NCBI RefSeq assembly: GCF_023635005.1
Contig: NZ_JAMLJM010000008.1
Location: 1 to 64,000, forward strand
Length of the DNA stretch: 64,000 bases
From: Flavobacterium luminosum
Lineage (GTDB): Bacteria > Bacteroidota > Bacteroidia > Flavobacteriales > Flavobacteriaceae
Direction: 5' to 3'
A model generated the notes under the pieces. It saw only the letters and a list, made by a program, of their open reading frames with translations. It made no database searches and was not told the origin of the DNA. This document shows positions 36,740 through 45,508 of the stretch, in pieces. Each line of letters begins with the position of its first letter. Within the stretch, counting starts at the first letter, position 1. A program made the position numbers and the translations under genes.

Positions 36740-36747
36740 CAAATATA
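36740..36747 (-). promoter_or_regulatory. -7 promoter box of the HU-like gene
   Basis: Read on the minus strand this is TATATTTG, a perfect TAnnTTTG box, 42 bases before the start codon. The expected -33 region falls within the adjoining inverted repeat, and no TTG is visible there. Confidence 0.6.
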
Positions 36748-36749
36748 AC

Positions 36750-36833
36750 AAAAGATGTACGACTTTTAGTATAAAGTCGTACATCTTTTGGGTGATTCTT
36801 GTACATCTTTTATGCAGAAGTTGTACATCTTTT
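36750..36833. repeat. Phased GTACATCTTTT repeat array upstream of the HU-like gene
   Basis: Three direct copies of GTACATCTTTT start at 36779, 36801 and 36823, exactly 22 bp apart (about two helical turns). A fourth copy is inverted at 36750-36760. The inverted copy and the first direct copy extend into a perfect 17-bp inverted repeat (36750-36766 and 36773-36789) with a six-base loop. The array starts 2 bases upstream of the -7 box of the HU-like gene, so a role as operator is likely. The inverted pair could also act as the terminator of ybaB. Confidence 0.75.
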
Positions 36834-36892
36834 ATAAAATTAACGCGTACCAATCAATTTTATAATCCTCGTAGCGATAGAAAAATCGGAGT

Positions 36893-37216
36893 TTATTTAA
36901 ACAAATCCATGCCTGGAATATTTGGCATGCCTTCTTTGGCTACTGCAGCTAATTCGGTTTCGTGAACGTTGGTCGCTTTCTCTATGGCTTTGTTTAAAAC
37001 GTTAACCAAGTAATCTTCTAACATTTCTTTATCGTTAAGCAAATCGTCTGCGATGGAAATATTCTTGATTTTTCGGTTGGCAGTTAGCGTAACTTCTAAC
37101 AATCCGTCATTGCTTTTTTCGTCAATTAAAACAAAGTCTAAACGCTTTTTGGTTTCTTCTACTTTTTGTTGGGTTTCTTTCAATTTGCCCATCATGCCCA
37201 TGATATCTCCAAACAT
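36893..37216 (-). CDS. YbaB/EbfC family nucleoid-associated protein
   Basis: A 107-residue protein with a long N-terminal helix ([18 protein letters not shown]), the sheet core with [15 protein letters not shown], and a C-terminal helix. YbaB dimers bind DNA without strict specificity. It lies upstream of the HU-like gene on the same strand, so two nucleoid proteins are neighbours separated by the repeat array. Confidence 0.92.
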   Translation of the reverse strand: MFGDIMGMMGKLKETQQKVEETKKRLDFVLIDEKSNDGLLEVTLTANRKIKNISIADDLLNDKEMLEDYLVNVLNKAIEKATNVHETELAAVAKEGMPNIPGMDLFK

Positions 37217-37285
37217 TTCTTTTAAATTTTAAATTAGTTACGCAAAATTACTAAATTGCATCTCATTTAAACAACTAAAAGAAAA

Positions 37286-39424
37286 ATGAAAAACCTCATT
37301 AAAATAACTTTTTTAAGCCTTATTTTTGCTTTTTCAATTAACAATGTAACTGCACAAAAGAAAATGTCAAAAAATATTCAGCCTCCGGTAGCTAAGATTG
37401 TTCCCAAGAAATTAGAAAAACACGGAGATGTTCGTATCGATAATTACTATTGGTTAAACCAAAGGGAAGACAAAGAAGTGATTGATTATCTGAATGCTGA
37501 AAACAAATACTATGAGCAAATGACCGCCCATACGAAGGATTTTCAGAAGCTTTTGTTTGAGGAAATGAAATCGAGAATTAAAGAAGATGACCAATCGGTT
37601 CCGTATTTATACAATGGTTATTGGTATATTACCCGATATGAAAAAGGACAAGATTATCCAGTTTATTCTCGTAAAAAAGGAAGTTTAGAGGCTCCTGAGG
37701 AAATCATGTTCAATTGTAATGAAATGGCCAAAGGGCTTTCGTATTTTCAATTGGGCGGTGTGAGTGTGAGTCCTAATAACAAGTTTGCCACTTTTGGTGT
37801 TGATAAAGTGAGCCGAAGAATTTATACTATTCAGGTTAAAAATCTTGAGACAGGGGAAATTCTTTCGGATAAAATAGAAAACTGTACAGGCGGATCGGTT
37901 TGGGCTAATGACAATCAAACTATCTTTTATACTACTAAAGATCCGGTAACCCTTCGTTCTAATAAAATTTTCAAACATAAACTAGGTACAGACTCTAAAG
38001 ATGACGTATTGGTGTTTGAAGAAAAAGACGAAACGTTTAGTGTTTTTATTTACAAAGAAAAATCGAAGAAATATTTAGTGATTGGTTCTCAAAGTACCAT
38101 GACTACCGAATATCAAATCCTGAATGCTGATACACCGGATGCCGATTTTAAAGTGTTCCAAAAACGTACTCGTGGGTTAGAATACAATATTTCGCATTTT
38201 GGCGATAGTTTCTACGTGTTGACTAATACGGATCAAGCGACCAATTTTAAATTGATGAAAACACCGGAAACGGCTACAGAAAAAGAAAATTGGAAAGATG
38301 TTATTGCTCACCGCGACAATGTATTGTTAGAGGACATTGAAATATTTAAAGATTATTTGGTAGTTGAAGAACGTGAGAACGGTTTGACAAAACTACGCAT
38401 CATGCCTTGGAGTGGTGTAGGAGAGTACTACCTTCCTTTTGACAGTGAAACGTATACGGCTTACACTTCAACTAATGTCGATTTTGATACCACTGTTTTA
38501 CGCTATGGTTACCAATCGTTAAAAACACCTTCTTCGATCATTGATTTTGATATGAAGAACCAAACCAAAGAAGTGAAAAAAGAACAAGAGGTTTTGGGCG
38601 GTAAGTTTAACAAAGACAACTACGAAGAAAAACGTGTTTGGGCTACCGCTAAGGACGGAACCAAAGTGCCTATTTCTATGGTGTATCGTAAAGGAATCCA
38701 ATTGAATGGTAAGAATCCATTATTGCAATATGCTTATGGATCTTATGGCTATTCGATGGATTGTACTTTTTCTTCAACTCGCTTGAGTTTGTTAGATAGA
38801 GGATTTATTTTTGCAATCGCTCACATCCGTGGAGGTGAAGATTTAGGACGTCCTTGGTATGAAAATGGTAAGTTGTTGAACAAAAAGAATACGTTCACAG
38901 ACTTTATTGACTGTTCTAAGTTTTTAATTGAAAATAAATACACTTCTCCAAAACACTTGTATGCTGAAGGAGGTTCTGCGGGTGGTTTGTTGATGGGTAC
39001 TGTAATTAATTTAGCTCCAGAATTATACAATGGTGTGATTGCAGCCGTTCCGTTTGTGGATGTGGTGACAACGATGTTGGATGATTCTATTCCGTTAACG
39101 ACAGGCGAATATGATGAATGGGGTAATCCTAACGATAAAGAATACTATGATTACATGAAATCGTACTCCCCTTACGATAATGTTGAAGCCAAAGCGTATC
39201 CTAATATGTTAGTTACAACAGGTTTGCATGATTCACAAGTGCAATATTGGGAGCCGGCAAAATGGGTAGCGAAGCTAAGAGCGGTAAAAACAGATAAAAA
39301 TGTTTTGTTCCTAGACACCAACATGGATACTGGGCATGGCGGGGCTTCAGGACGTTTTGAAGCACTAAAAGAGATTGCCAAAGAATTTAGTTTTTTACTG
39401 GATTTAGAAGGAATTAAAAAATAA
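37286..39424 (+). CDS. S9 prolyl oligopeptidase-family protease
   Basis: A 712-residue protein with a signal peptide (cleavage near VTAQK), a seven-blade propeller domain and a C-terminal alpha/beta hydrolase. The catalytic Ser is in GGSAGGLLMG, the Asp in GLHDSQVQYWEP and the His in DTGHGGASG. RGGEDLGRPWYENGK matches oligopeptidase B/PtrB. It probably cleaves peptides after basic residues in the periplasm. Confidence 0.93.
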   Translation: MKNLIKITFLSLIFAFSINNVTAQKKMSKNIQPPVAKIVPKKLEKHGDVRIDNYYWLNQREDKEVIDYLNAENKYYEQMTAHTKDFQKLLFEEMKSRIKEDDQSVPYLYNGYWYITRYEKGQDYPVYSRKKGSLEAPEEIMFNCNEMAKGLSYFQLGGVSVSPNNKFATFGVDKVSRRIYTIQVKNLETGEILSDKIENCTGGSVWANDNQTIFYTTKDPVTLRSNKIFKHKLGTDSKDDVLVFEEKDETFSVFIYKEKSKKYLVIGSQSTMTTEYQILNADTPDADFKVFQKRTRGLEYNISHFGDSFYVLTNTDQATNFKLMKTPETATEKENWKDVIAHRDNVLLEDIEIFKDYLVVEERENGLTKLRIMPWSGVGEYYLPFDSETYTAYTSTNVDFDTTVLRYGYQSLKTPSSIIDFDMKNQTKEVKKEQEVLGGKFNKDNYEEKRVWATAKDGTKVPISMVYRKGIQLNGKNPLLQYAYGSYGYSMDCTFSSTRLSLLDRGFIFAIAHIRGGEDLGRPWYENGKLLNKKNTFTDFIDCSKFLIENKYTSPKHLYAEGGSAGGLLMGTVINLAPELYNGVIAAVPFVDVVTTMLDDSIPLTTGEYDEWGNPNDKEYYDYMKSYSPYDNVEAKAYPNMLVTTGLHDSQVQYWEPAKWVAKLRAVKTDKNVLFLDTNMDTGHGGASGRFEALKEIAKEFSFLLDLEGIKK

Positions 39425-39488
39425 TTTATAGATTTGTAAAGTTTTGGAGGCTTTAAATTTTTAAGAATTGTAGCCGCAAGTATACTAT

Positions 39489-40529
39489 ATGAAAAAAGAA
39501 ATAAAAGCTTATAATAATGTTTTAGAATTAGTAGGGAACACACCGCTAATCAAACTAAGCAAGCTTACAGAAGAGATTCCGGGTAATTTTTATGCAAAAG
39601 TAGAGGCATTTAATCCCGGCCATTCATCCAAAGACAGAATTGCACTTCATATTATAGAAGAGGCTGAACGACAAGGTATTTTGAAACCAGGAGATACTAT
39701 TGTAGAAACTACTTCCGGAAATACAGGATTTAGTTTGGCTATGGTAAGTATTATTAAAGGTTACGACTGTATTTTGGCGGTAAGTTCGAAATCGTCACCG
39801 GATAAGATCGATATGTTAAAGAGTATGGGAGCCAAAGTATATGTTTGTCCTGCTCACGTATCTGCCGATGATGAACGTTCTTATTACAATGTAGCGAAGC
39901 GTTTGCACGAAGAGACCAAAGGTTCTGTGTATATAAATCAGTATTTCAATGATTTGAATATTGAAGCACATTACAAAACTACAGGTCCTGAAATTTGGGA
40001 TCAAACTAATGGGCAGATAACTCACATCATAGCGTGTACCGGTACCGGAGGAACATTGTCTGGAACCGCAAAATTCTTAAAAGAACAAAATCCTAACATT
40101 AAAGTTTTAGGAGTTGACGCTTATGGTTCGGTATTGAAAAAATACCATGAAACGAGAGAATTTGACAAAGAAGAGATTTATCCATACAGAATTGAAGGTA
40201 TTGGGAAGAACTTAATTCCAACGGCTATCGATTTTGACGTGATTGATAAATATACTAAAGTTACCGATGAGGATAGTGCGCACATGACGCGTCAGATTGC
40301 TAAAACGGAAGGCTTGTTTGTTGGTTACACTTCGGGAGCGGTAATGCAAGCGATCAAACAATTTGCTGAAGAAGGCGAGTTTGATGAAAACAGTATTGTA
40401 GTAGCGATTTTCCCTGATCACGGATCTCGTTATATGAGTAAAGTCTTCAATGACCAATGGATGAGAGACCAAGGCTTTTTTGATAGTGTTAACTTAGAAG
40501 AAGTACAAAAAATAGAATACATTAAATAA
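39489..40529 (+). CDS. Cysteine synthase/cystathionine beta-synthase-like PLP enzyme
   Basis: A 346-residue beta-family PLP enzyme. The PLP lysine lies in [12 protein letters not shown], the substrate loop in [11 protein letters not shown] and the phosphate cup in [10 protein letters not shown]. It lacks CBS domains. The length and C-terminal extension ([20 protein letters not shown]) point to the Flavobacterial cysteine synthase group that is close to cystathionine beta-synthase. O-acetylserine sulfhydrylase or serine-dependent activity are both possible. Confidence 0.88.
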   Translation: MKKEIKAYNNVLELVGNTPLIKLSKLTEEIPGNFYAKVEAFNPGHSSKDRIALHIIEEAERQGILKPGDTIVETTSGNTGFSLAMVSIIKGYDCILAVSSKSSPDKIDMLKSMGAKVYVCPAHVSADDERSYYNVAKRLHEETKGSVYINQYFNDLNIEAHYKTTGPEIWDQTNGQITHIIACTGTGGTLSGTAKFLKEQNPNIKVLGVDAYGSVLKKYHETREFDKEEIYPYRIEGIGKNLIPTAIDFDVIDKYTKVTDEDSAHMTRQIAKTEGLFVGYTSGAVMQAIKQFAEEGEFDENSIVVAIFPDHGSRYMSKVFNDQWMRDQGFFDSVNLEEVQKIEYIK

Positions 40530-40531
40530 AT

Positions 40532-40560
40532 AAAAACTCCAGCGAAAGCTGGAGTTTTTT
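40532..40560. terminator. Terminator between the PLP enzyme and methyltransferase genes
   Basis: AAAAACTCCAGC pairs with GCTGGAGTTTTT around a GAAA tetraloop. Bidirectional. Confidence 0.9.
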
Positions 40561-40583
40561 GTTTTACGACACTAAAGTTTTCT

Positions 40584-41207
40584 TTACTTTTTACGACCAA
40601 CAAATCGTATTACGAACCCAATTCCATTATGATATAATCCTTCTTTGAGTTCGATTTCTTTTTCTTCTAGGGTTATAATTTCGAAATCTTTGAAATCGGA
40701 GCGTATTTCCTCTAGCGAGAATAAAGCATTGATGTCTTTTGGTCCACCTACTTTTTCATTTTTAGAAACATACTCCAAGTGTTTTTTACTGAATGCTTCA
40801 AAAATGACTATTCCTCCTTGGCGTAAGTATGAAATGAGTGTTTGATGGATTTGTGATTTCTTTTCAGGCGGAAAGTGAGCAAAGATCAGTGCCATGGCAT
40901 CAAATTGTTCAGAGGTATAGTGCAGCGTCTCTAATTCGCCTACCTGATAGTCGATGTTTACCTGATTTGCTTCGGCAAGGCGTAAGGCTTTGTTTTTTCC
41001 TTCCACACTGATATCGAAAGCAGATACGTTCCAACCCAATTTAGCAGCGAAGACAGCATTGCGTCCTTCACCTTCGGCAGGAAAGAGTATACTTCCGACT
41101 TCAAGTTTCTCTAATTGTTCTTTTAGATATTGGTTCGGCTCTATGCCATAGGCAAATTCTTCCTGGGCATAACGGCTATTCCACATCTCTTTTAACGTAT
41201 TGTTCAT
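40584..41207 (-). CDS. Class I SAM-dependent methyltransferase
   Basis: A 207-residue methyltransferase with motif I in [19 protein letters not shown], an acidic end of beta2 (SAFDIS) and motif IV-like ALIFAHFPP. It resembles TehB/thiopurine-type enzymes that act on small molecules. Substrate unknown. It precedes nothing on its strand except the terminator. Confidence 0.85.
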   Translation of the reverse strand: MNNTLKEMWNSRYAQEEFAYGIEPNQYLKEQLEKLEVGSILFPAEGEGRNAVFAAKLGWNVSAFDISVEGKNKALRLAEANQVNIDYQVGELETLHYTSEQFDAMALIFAHFPPEKKSQIHQTLISYLRQGGIVIFEAFSKKHLEYVSKNEKVGGPKDINALFSLEEIRSDFKDFEIITLEEKEIELKEGLYHNGIGFVIRFVGRKK

Positions 41208-41268
41208 TATGTTGCTATTTAGCGGTTACTGTTTGTAGTATTGATTAAAGGCATTGGTACTTTCTAGT

Positions 41269-42024
41269 TTACATCGCCAAATAACCACCGTCTACAGGAT
41301 AGTAAGAGCCTGTAACGAACGAAGCCGTATCAGAGGCTAGGAAGAGGCACATGGCTGCCACTTCTTCAGGATTGCCGAGACGATGTAAAGCATGTTTTTG
41401 TTCTAATGCTAGTATGGCTTCTTTACCCATCGTGGTTTCGTTTACCAATCCGGTATAGATGAAACCAGGACCAATTGCATTGACTCTGATATTGTCTAGT
41501 GCATGATCTAGGGCTCCCGTTTTAGTCAATCCCACGACAGCGTGTTTGGAGGCCACATAAGCAGCCGCTCCTTGAAATGCTACTTGTCCCAAAATAGAGG
41601 CAATGTTAATAATGCTTCCTCCTTTCGCTTTGATCATTTCAGGGATTTGGTATTTCATCCCATAGAAAACCCCGTTAAGGTTAATATCGATGACTCTTTG
41701 CCAATCGGCTAGGTCTATATCTGCTACCTTGCTGAAAGCGCTTCCCACGCCTGCATTGTTCACGGCGATATGGAGTGCACCAAATGCTTTGATGGTTTCT
41801 GCTACCAAATGTTTGCTGTCTTCCGCAATGGCAGTATTCGCTTTTACAAAAATGGCTTCTCCTCCGTTTTGTTGAATTTCTTCCACCACTTTTTTTCCAG
41901 CTTCCTCATTGATGTCGCTGATGGTTACTTTTGCTCCTTCTTTAGCAAAAAGTAGGGCAGTGGCTTTACCGATGCCTGAACCAGAACCGGTTATTATAGC
42001 TACTTTGTTTTGTAATTGTTTCAT
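41269..42024 (-). CDS. SDR family NAD(P)-dependent oxidoreductase
   Basis: A 251-residue classical short-chain dehydrogenase. The nucleotide-binding motif is TGSGSGIGKA, followed by NNAGVGS, the catalytic Ser near NIASILGQ and YVASKHAVVG (YxxxK). The end, TGSYYPVDGGYLAM, is typical of glucose-dehydrogenase/FabG-like members. ISDIN at the end of beta2 favours NAD(H). Substrate unknown. Confidence 0.92.
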   Translation of the reverse strand: MKQLQNKVAIITGSGSGIGKATALLFAKEGAKVTISDINEEAGKKVVEEIQQNGGEAIFVKANTAIAEDSKHLVAETIKAFGALHIAVNNAGVGSAFSKVADIDLADWQRVIDINLNGVFYGMKYQIPEMIKAKGGSIINIASILGQVAFQGAAAYVASKHAVVGLTKTGALDHALDNIRVNAIGPGFIYTGLVNETTMGKEAILALEQKHALHRLGNPEEVAAMCLFLASDTASFVTGSYYPVDGGYLAM

Positions 42025-42466
42025 GTTTATTGTTTTTTATTGATTCAATGAAAAGGAGACTTCTGTTGATTGGTAAGATTACTATTAGCCTTCTATAATT
42101 TTGGTTCTCTAGGCTTTTTGTTTTGGATGGTATAGCATAATGCTTCTACTAATTTAGTAAAAAGGAATGTCAAAAAAAAGGACTCTAGGTTATTCTTAAC
42201 ATTAAAGTTCTTGTAAACAATGGAAGTATGAAGGTAATGGACTGCCTAACTTGATTGTATAATTTGTAGCAATAATTCCAAAAGGAGAGTAAAGAGCCAT
42301 CGAGGAAATTAGTGAAGTGAACCAAAACGAATGATAGTAGAAAATGTCGTTCTATATCGGTCGCAAGGTTATAAAAAATGGCGAATTTTAGGAAGTAAAG
42401 GGTCGTTGTTTAGAAACACATCAGACTTACAGTACCTAAAATTCGCCAAAATATTGAGAGCAGTTT
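42025..42466. other. 442-base gap with one long-loop hairpin
   Basis: No gene seen in either strand. TGGCGAATTTTAGG (42379-42392) and CCTAAAATTCGCCA (42435-42448) form a perfect 14-bp stem around a 42-base loop. On the minus strand a T-run follows, so it may terminate the DsbA-like gene. Confidence 0.5.
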
Positions 42467-43450
42467 CTATTTTTTTATGGTCCAAAGAGCACCATTCTTG
42501 GTGGTGAATTTTTCGAGAATTCCTTTGGTTACCAAGTCGTTTAATTGTTTTTCGCTTTCCGCTCTTGGTGTTCCCGATAATTCGGAATATTCTTTGGCGG
42601 TTAAGGAAGGGTATTGAGAAAATAAGACTTCCCAGTTTTTAATGTATTCTTTTTTTGTAGCGGATTCGTGCAATTTTAAAACGGCTGTTTCATAGAACGC
42701 ATACGGTTTTGAACCATATACTGTTTCTTTTTCTCCGGTAGTACTAATAAAGAACATGGTCGGGAAACCTCTTACGCCAAACTGTTTGGCTAAATTCAAA
42801 TCTTCTTCGAAGTATACCTTAGCTTTTCCGTTGTAATCGGTTTTTAATTGCTCCACGTTCAGGTTTACCTTTTGAGCAGCGATAGCTAGATTTTCCCATT
42901 TAGCAATATTCTTTTTTTGCAAGAAAACCATTTCTCTGATTTCTCTCATAAAGGCTATTGCTTTTTCTTGACTTTGCATTTGAGCCGCTTTAAATGCGAT
43001 AGAGGGTGGGTAAGAGGATTGTAGCGGATCTTCCAACCAAACATCACCATCAATAGGCATGTCGTAGTATATGCTTACTTCATCCCAATGATGGGCTACA
43101 TCAGAAGGCTTGCTGATTCCACCGCTATTATAACTCCAATCCGGTAATAAGCCTCCCATACGGTATTCAATTTCTATGCTATTCCCGTATTCTAATTTGA
43201 GTTTTCGTAGTTGTGGTTCAATTCCCCAACAAGAAGAGCAAATAGGATCCGTGAAATAGATAACTTTTACCGGTTTTTCTGTGGTTTGTGTTTTAACTTC
43301 TTTTGCCGAAGAAGTACTTTCGCCTATTCCACAAATACCTTCTGTAGGGTCACATAAAAGAGGATTGTTTTTGTTTTCCATATTCTTATTGGTTTGTGCT
43401 TGACCATTTAGGTTTGTCAGCATGATTACTAGTATTGTTAAAAGTTTCAT
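42467..43450 (-). CDS. Exported DsbA-like (SpxH/FrnE-type) thiol oxidoreductase
   Basis: The start is ATG 43450 (a TTG at 43477 is upstream but lies in the promoter). 327 residues: a signal peptide ending near NGQAQ, a short Cys pair (C33, C40 in LLCDPTEGICGI), then a DsbA fold with CxxC C71-C74 in DPICSSCWG and GVRGFPTMFFIS. The fold matches the SpxH/FrnE group, usually cytosolic, but here it is exported. A small winged-helix-like C-terminus (SGTPRAESEKQLNDLV) is also seen. It is divergent from an HxlR regulator that probably controls it. Confidence 0.82.
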   Translation of the reverse strand: MKLLTILVIMLTNLNGQAQTNKNMENKNNPLLCDPTEGICGIGESTSSAKEVKTQTTEKPVKVIYFTDPICSSCWGIEPQLRKLKLEYGNSIEIEYRMGGLLPDWSYNSGGISKPSDVAHHWDEVSIYYDMPIDGDVWLEDPLQSSYPPSIAFKAAQMQSQEKAIAFMREIREMVFLQKKNIAKWENLAIAAQKVNLNVEQLKTDYNGKAKVYFEEDLNLAKQFGVRGFPTMFFISTTGEKETVYGSKPYAFYETAVLKLHESATKKEYIKNWEVLFSQYPSLTAKEYSELSGTPRAESEKQLNDLVTKGILEKFTTKNGALWTIKK

Positions 43451-43474
43451 TGTATTACCTACTTTAAGAGCACA

Positions 43475-43567
43475 CAAAACTACTTAACTATAACTGTAGT
43501 TAAGGTATTGTTTTCCTTTTGGAAATTACTTTCCTTTTGGAAACTACCAACGATCTTTGTAATTTTG
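43475..43567. promoter_or_regulatory. Divergent promoter/operator region of the DsbA-like gene and hxlR
   Basis: Minus-strand -7 box TAGTTTTG (43475-43482) serves the DsbA-like gene. Just upstream of it lies an inverted repeat, CTTAACTA (43483-43490) and TAGTTAAG (43497-43504), in the promoter spacer. For hxlR, TTG 43537-43539, a 20-bp spacer and TAATTTTG 43560-43567 form a promoter. Two copies of the palindrome TTTCCTTTTGGAAA (43512-43525 and 43530-43543, 18 bp apart) overlap its -33 box. This is a typical layout for joint repression. Confidence 0.7.
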
Positions 43568-43591
43568 GAAATAGATAGTTAATAAGTATTT

Positions 43592-43954
43592 ATGAAAAAA
43601 AGTGCGACCATCAATGCAACTCCTATATGCAAGATTAAGATGCAAGGGATTAGTGACGCTATGAGTTTGTTGTCTGGAAAATGGAAGTTTCACATTTTAG
43701 GAACTCTGATGGAAGGGGATACCTTGGGATTTATGGATTTGTTGCGTGAGATCGAAGGGATAGGGACAAAAATGCTTTCAAAAGAGCTTCAAGATTTAGA
43801 GATGAATAATCTGGTAACTCGTACTGTGATGAATACGAAGCCTATAACGGTTAAATATTCGATAACTGAATATGGAAAAACCTTATCACCTCTTATTGAT
43901 GAATTGGCGAAGTGGGGGATTGACTATCGAAAATCTGTTCGTGAAAGAGGGTAA
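43592..43954 (+). CDS. HxlR family transcriptional regulator
   Basis: A 120-residue winged-helix regulator with LLSGKWKFHILGTL, the recognition helix region GTKMLSKELQDLEMNNLVTR and YSITEYGKTL in the wing. Cys13 in PICKIKMQ is at the position used by redox- or aldehyde-sensing HxlR members. It is divergent from an exported thiol oxidoreductase and is likely a thiol-stress sensor for it (inference). Confidence 0.92.
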   Translation: MKKSATINATPICKIKMQGISDAMSLLSGKWKFHILGTLMEGDTLGFMDLLREIEGIGTKMLSKELQDLEMNNLVTRTVMNTKPITVKYSITEYGKTLSPLIDELAKWGIDYRKSVRERG

Positions 43955-44060
43955 TTAATTATAGTTTTGAAGGTTTAGAGTTGTAGCACAATTTGGATTT
44001 CAAACCTAGGTTAAACAAAGTTATATTTCTTGAAAAAGTTGAGATGGTTTAGCCTACTCC

Positions 44061-44105
44061 ATTTCACTGCTAACATCTCTAAAGTTGCGAGATGTTAGGT
44101 GAAAT
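44061..44105. terminator. Hairpin after hxlR
   Basis: ATTTCAC + CTAACATCTC pair with GAGATGTTAG + GTGAAAT, with a two-base bulge and a nine-base loop. No long T-run follows, so it may be a weak terminator or an RNA-stabilising hairpin. Confidence 0.55.
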
Positions 44106-44131
44106 TTATACTTTGAATGATTATCAATGGA

Positions 44132-44737
44132 CTAATTCTTTATTATCGAAAATTCATCATTACCGCGAATTATTATTTCTTTTGCATTTTTAATATTCTT
44201 CTCCGATTTAGTAAGCAGAGTCACGATATTTAGTTTCAATTTTTCATCTTTGTTTTCAAATGTTTCAATAATAATTTTTAATATATAATTTTCATCAACA
44301 ACATAAGTATTATAATCAGCATTAATTATAGCATCGTCAATTTTAAAAATAGTCTGCTTTTCTTTAAGCTTAAGGTATTTAGCTTTTAAATCATTTAATG
44401 TGATTGGTTTTGGAAGATAATTGTTTTTTGTTTCAATCTTTAATTTTCCATAATATGTCACATTATTGATTACAACTTCGCCTTTTTCAACAGCTACGGA
44501 AGAGATTTCATTTGGATTTAATGTTCTAAGAATACTTTCGTTAACCAGTTTACCATTTATGAAATAAGCTGGTTTTTTATTCTGTTTCGTTTCATTTTGG
44601 TAGACAATTTTTATTGAATCACTTTGAATAGTAGTTTCAGGATTTGTTATAGTCAATCCAACTACTTTTACAGATTTTTCTTGTCCAAAAGAAACGAAGG
44701 CCACTAGTAGACTTATCATAAAAAAGCTTTTTTTCAT
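44132..44737 (-). CDS. Exported protein with TonB-plug-like segment
   Basis: 201 residues from ATG 44737. The signal peptide ends near VSFGQ. The middle, PAYFINGKLVNESILRTLNP followed by NEISSVAVEKG and KLKIETK, resembles the plug-type module of Bacteroidota TonB and BlaR-associated proteins, without any barrel. The C-terminal half is unrecognised. Function unknown. It is a single gene next to a decayed gene at the element boundary. Confidence 0.6.
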   Translation of the reverse strand: MKKSFFMISLLVAFVSFGQEKSVKVVGLTITNPETTIQSDSIKIVYQNETKQNKKPAYFINGKLVNESILRTLNPNEISSVAVEKGEVVINNVTYYGKLKIETKNNYLPKPITLNDLKAKYLKLKEKQTIFKIDDAIINADYNTYVVDENYILKIIIETFENKDEKLKLNIVTLLTKSEKNIKNAKEIIIRGNDEFSIIKN

Positions 44738-44941
44738 CAATTTAGTTTTTAATTTATTATCAACGTTTTTTGCTTTGACTCCACGTTACTACCTTTGATC
44801 ACAATATATAACGAATGTAAACAAATATTACTTGACATAACTATTATTTGGAAAAGATTAACTTCTTAAGAAACTTAAAAACCCGTTATCAAACAAAATT
44901 AATTTACGCAATGTGAAACAGTTTTTTAAGGTTTTTGGCTT

Positions 44942-45181
44942 TTATTTTTGTCGTTTGCCTAGATTTTCAACTTCAGCAATCCATTTTCTTCTTTTTTCTT
45001 CTTTCGAATCTTTGATAATTCCAAAATAGGATACTTTAACAGAATTGATTCCACAAAACTGCAATGTTGATTTTTTTAGCTGATTTACACTCGGTCTCCC
45101 ATAGATTAGCCAATAGTACCAGCTTGGTTGGTCAATTGTGGTGATAATTCGAGCTGTTTTACCTTTTAATAATTTATTTCA
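44942..45181 (-). pseudogene. C-terminal remnant of a flavodoxin-fold NAD(P)H oxidoreductase
   Basis: About 78 codons read GKTARIITTIDQPSWYYWLI, then QLKKSTLQFCGINSVKV and EEKRRKWIAEVENLGKR, closed by a stop at 44942. This is the usual end of NAD(P)H:quinone reductase-like proteins. The N-terminal part, including the flavin-binding region, is gone: an in-frame TGA and unrelated sequence replace it. The break lies beside the start of the mobile element, so insertion or deletion there probably destroyed the gene. Confidence 0.72.
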
Positions 45182-45508
45182 AAAAGATTAATATAGCCCA
45201 AAGTGGCTAATAAAGAGTAGTTTACAAGAGTGGGAAATCCAATCGGTAACGATTTAGTAATGGTGCTTACTGCACTCGCTTTCATCTGATTACCTTGTAA
45301 ATCAATACTGCAAATATAAAAAAATAAAGGGTAAAGTACATAGGTGCTTTACCCTTTTTTTCTTTCCTCTCATACAAAAATTATGAAAAAAAATTCCCCC
45401 ACTGTGGGGAACCTGTGATATTTATTCCAGTATATTTTCCAAATTTTGGTTCATCATCAATAGATGTAATTCCGAAACAGATAGTGATAACTTTTAAAAG
45501 ACTAAGCT
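45182..45508. other. Left junction zone of the conjugative element
   Basis: A minus-strand open stretch (45183-45311), beginning MKASAVSTITKSLPIGF at about 45290, is a coding-like fragment that I do not recognise. A strong hairpin follows: AAAGGGTAAAG (45326) with CTTTACCCTTT (45347), flanked by A- and T-runs. An inverted repeat, TTCCCC (45394) and GGGGAA (45406), lies upstream of rteC. Base composition shifts toward higher GC from about here. TTATATTTGC is one mismatch from the GTAnnTTTGC core used by CTnDOT-type integrases (minus strand, about 45311-45320). Confidence 0.45.

Noticed and set aside
36750-36833. CRISPR-like array
   Set aside because: The repeated unit is only 11 bp with 11-bp gaps and there are no cas genes; it fits an operator array.
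44740-45180. Intact NAD(P)H oxidoreductase gene
   Set aside because: Only the last 78 codons are present, with a stop and unrelated sequence upstream.
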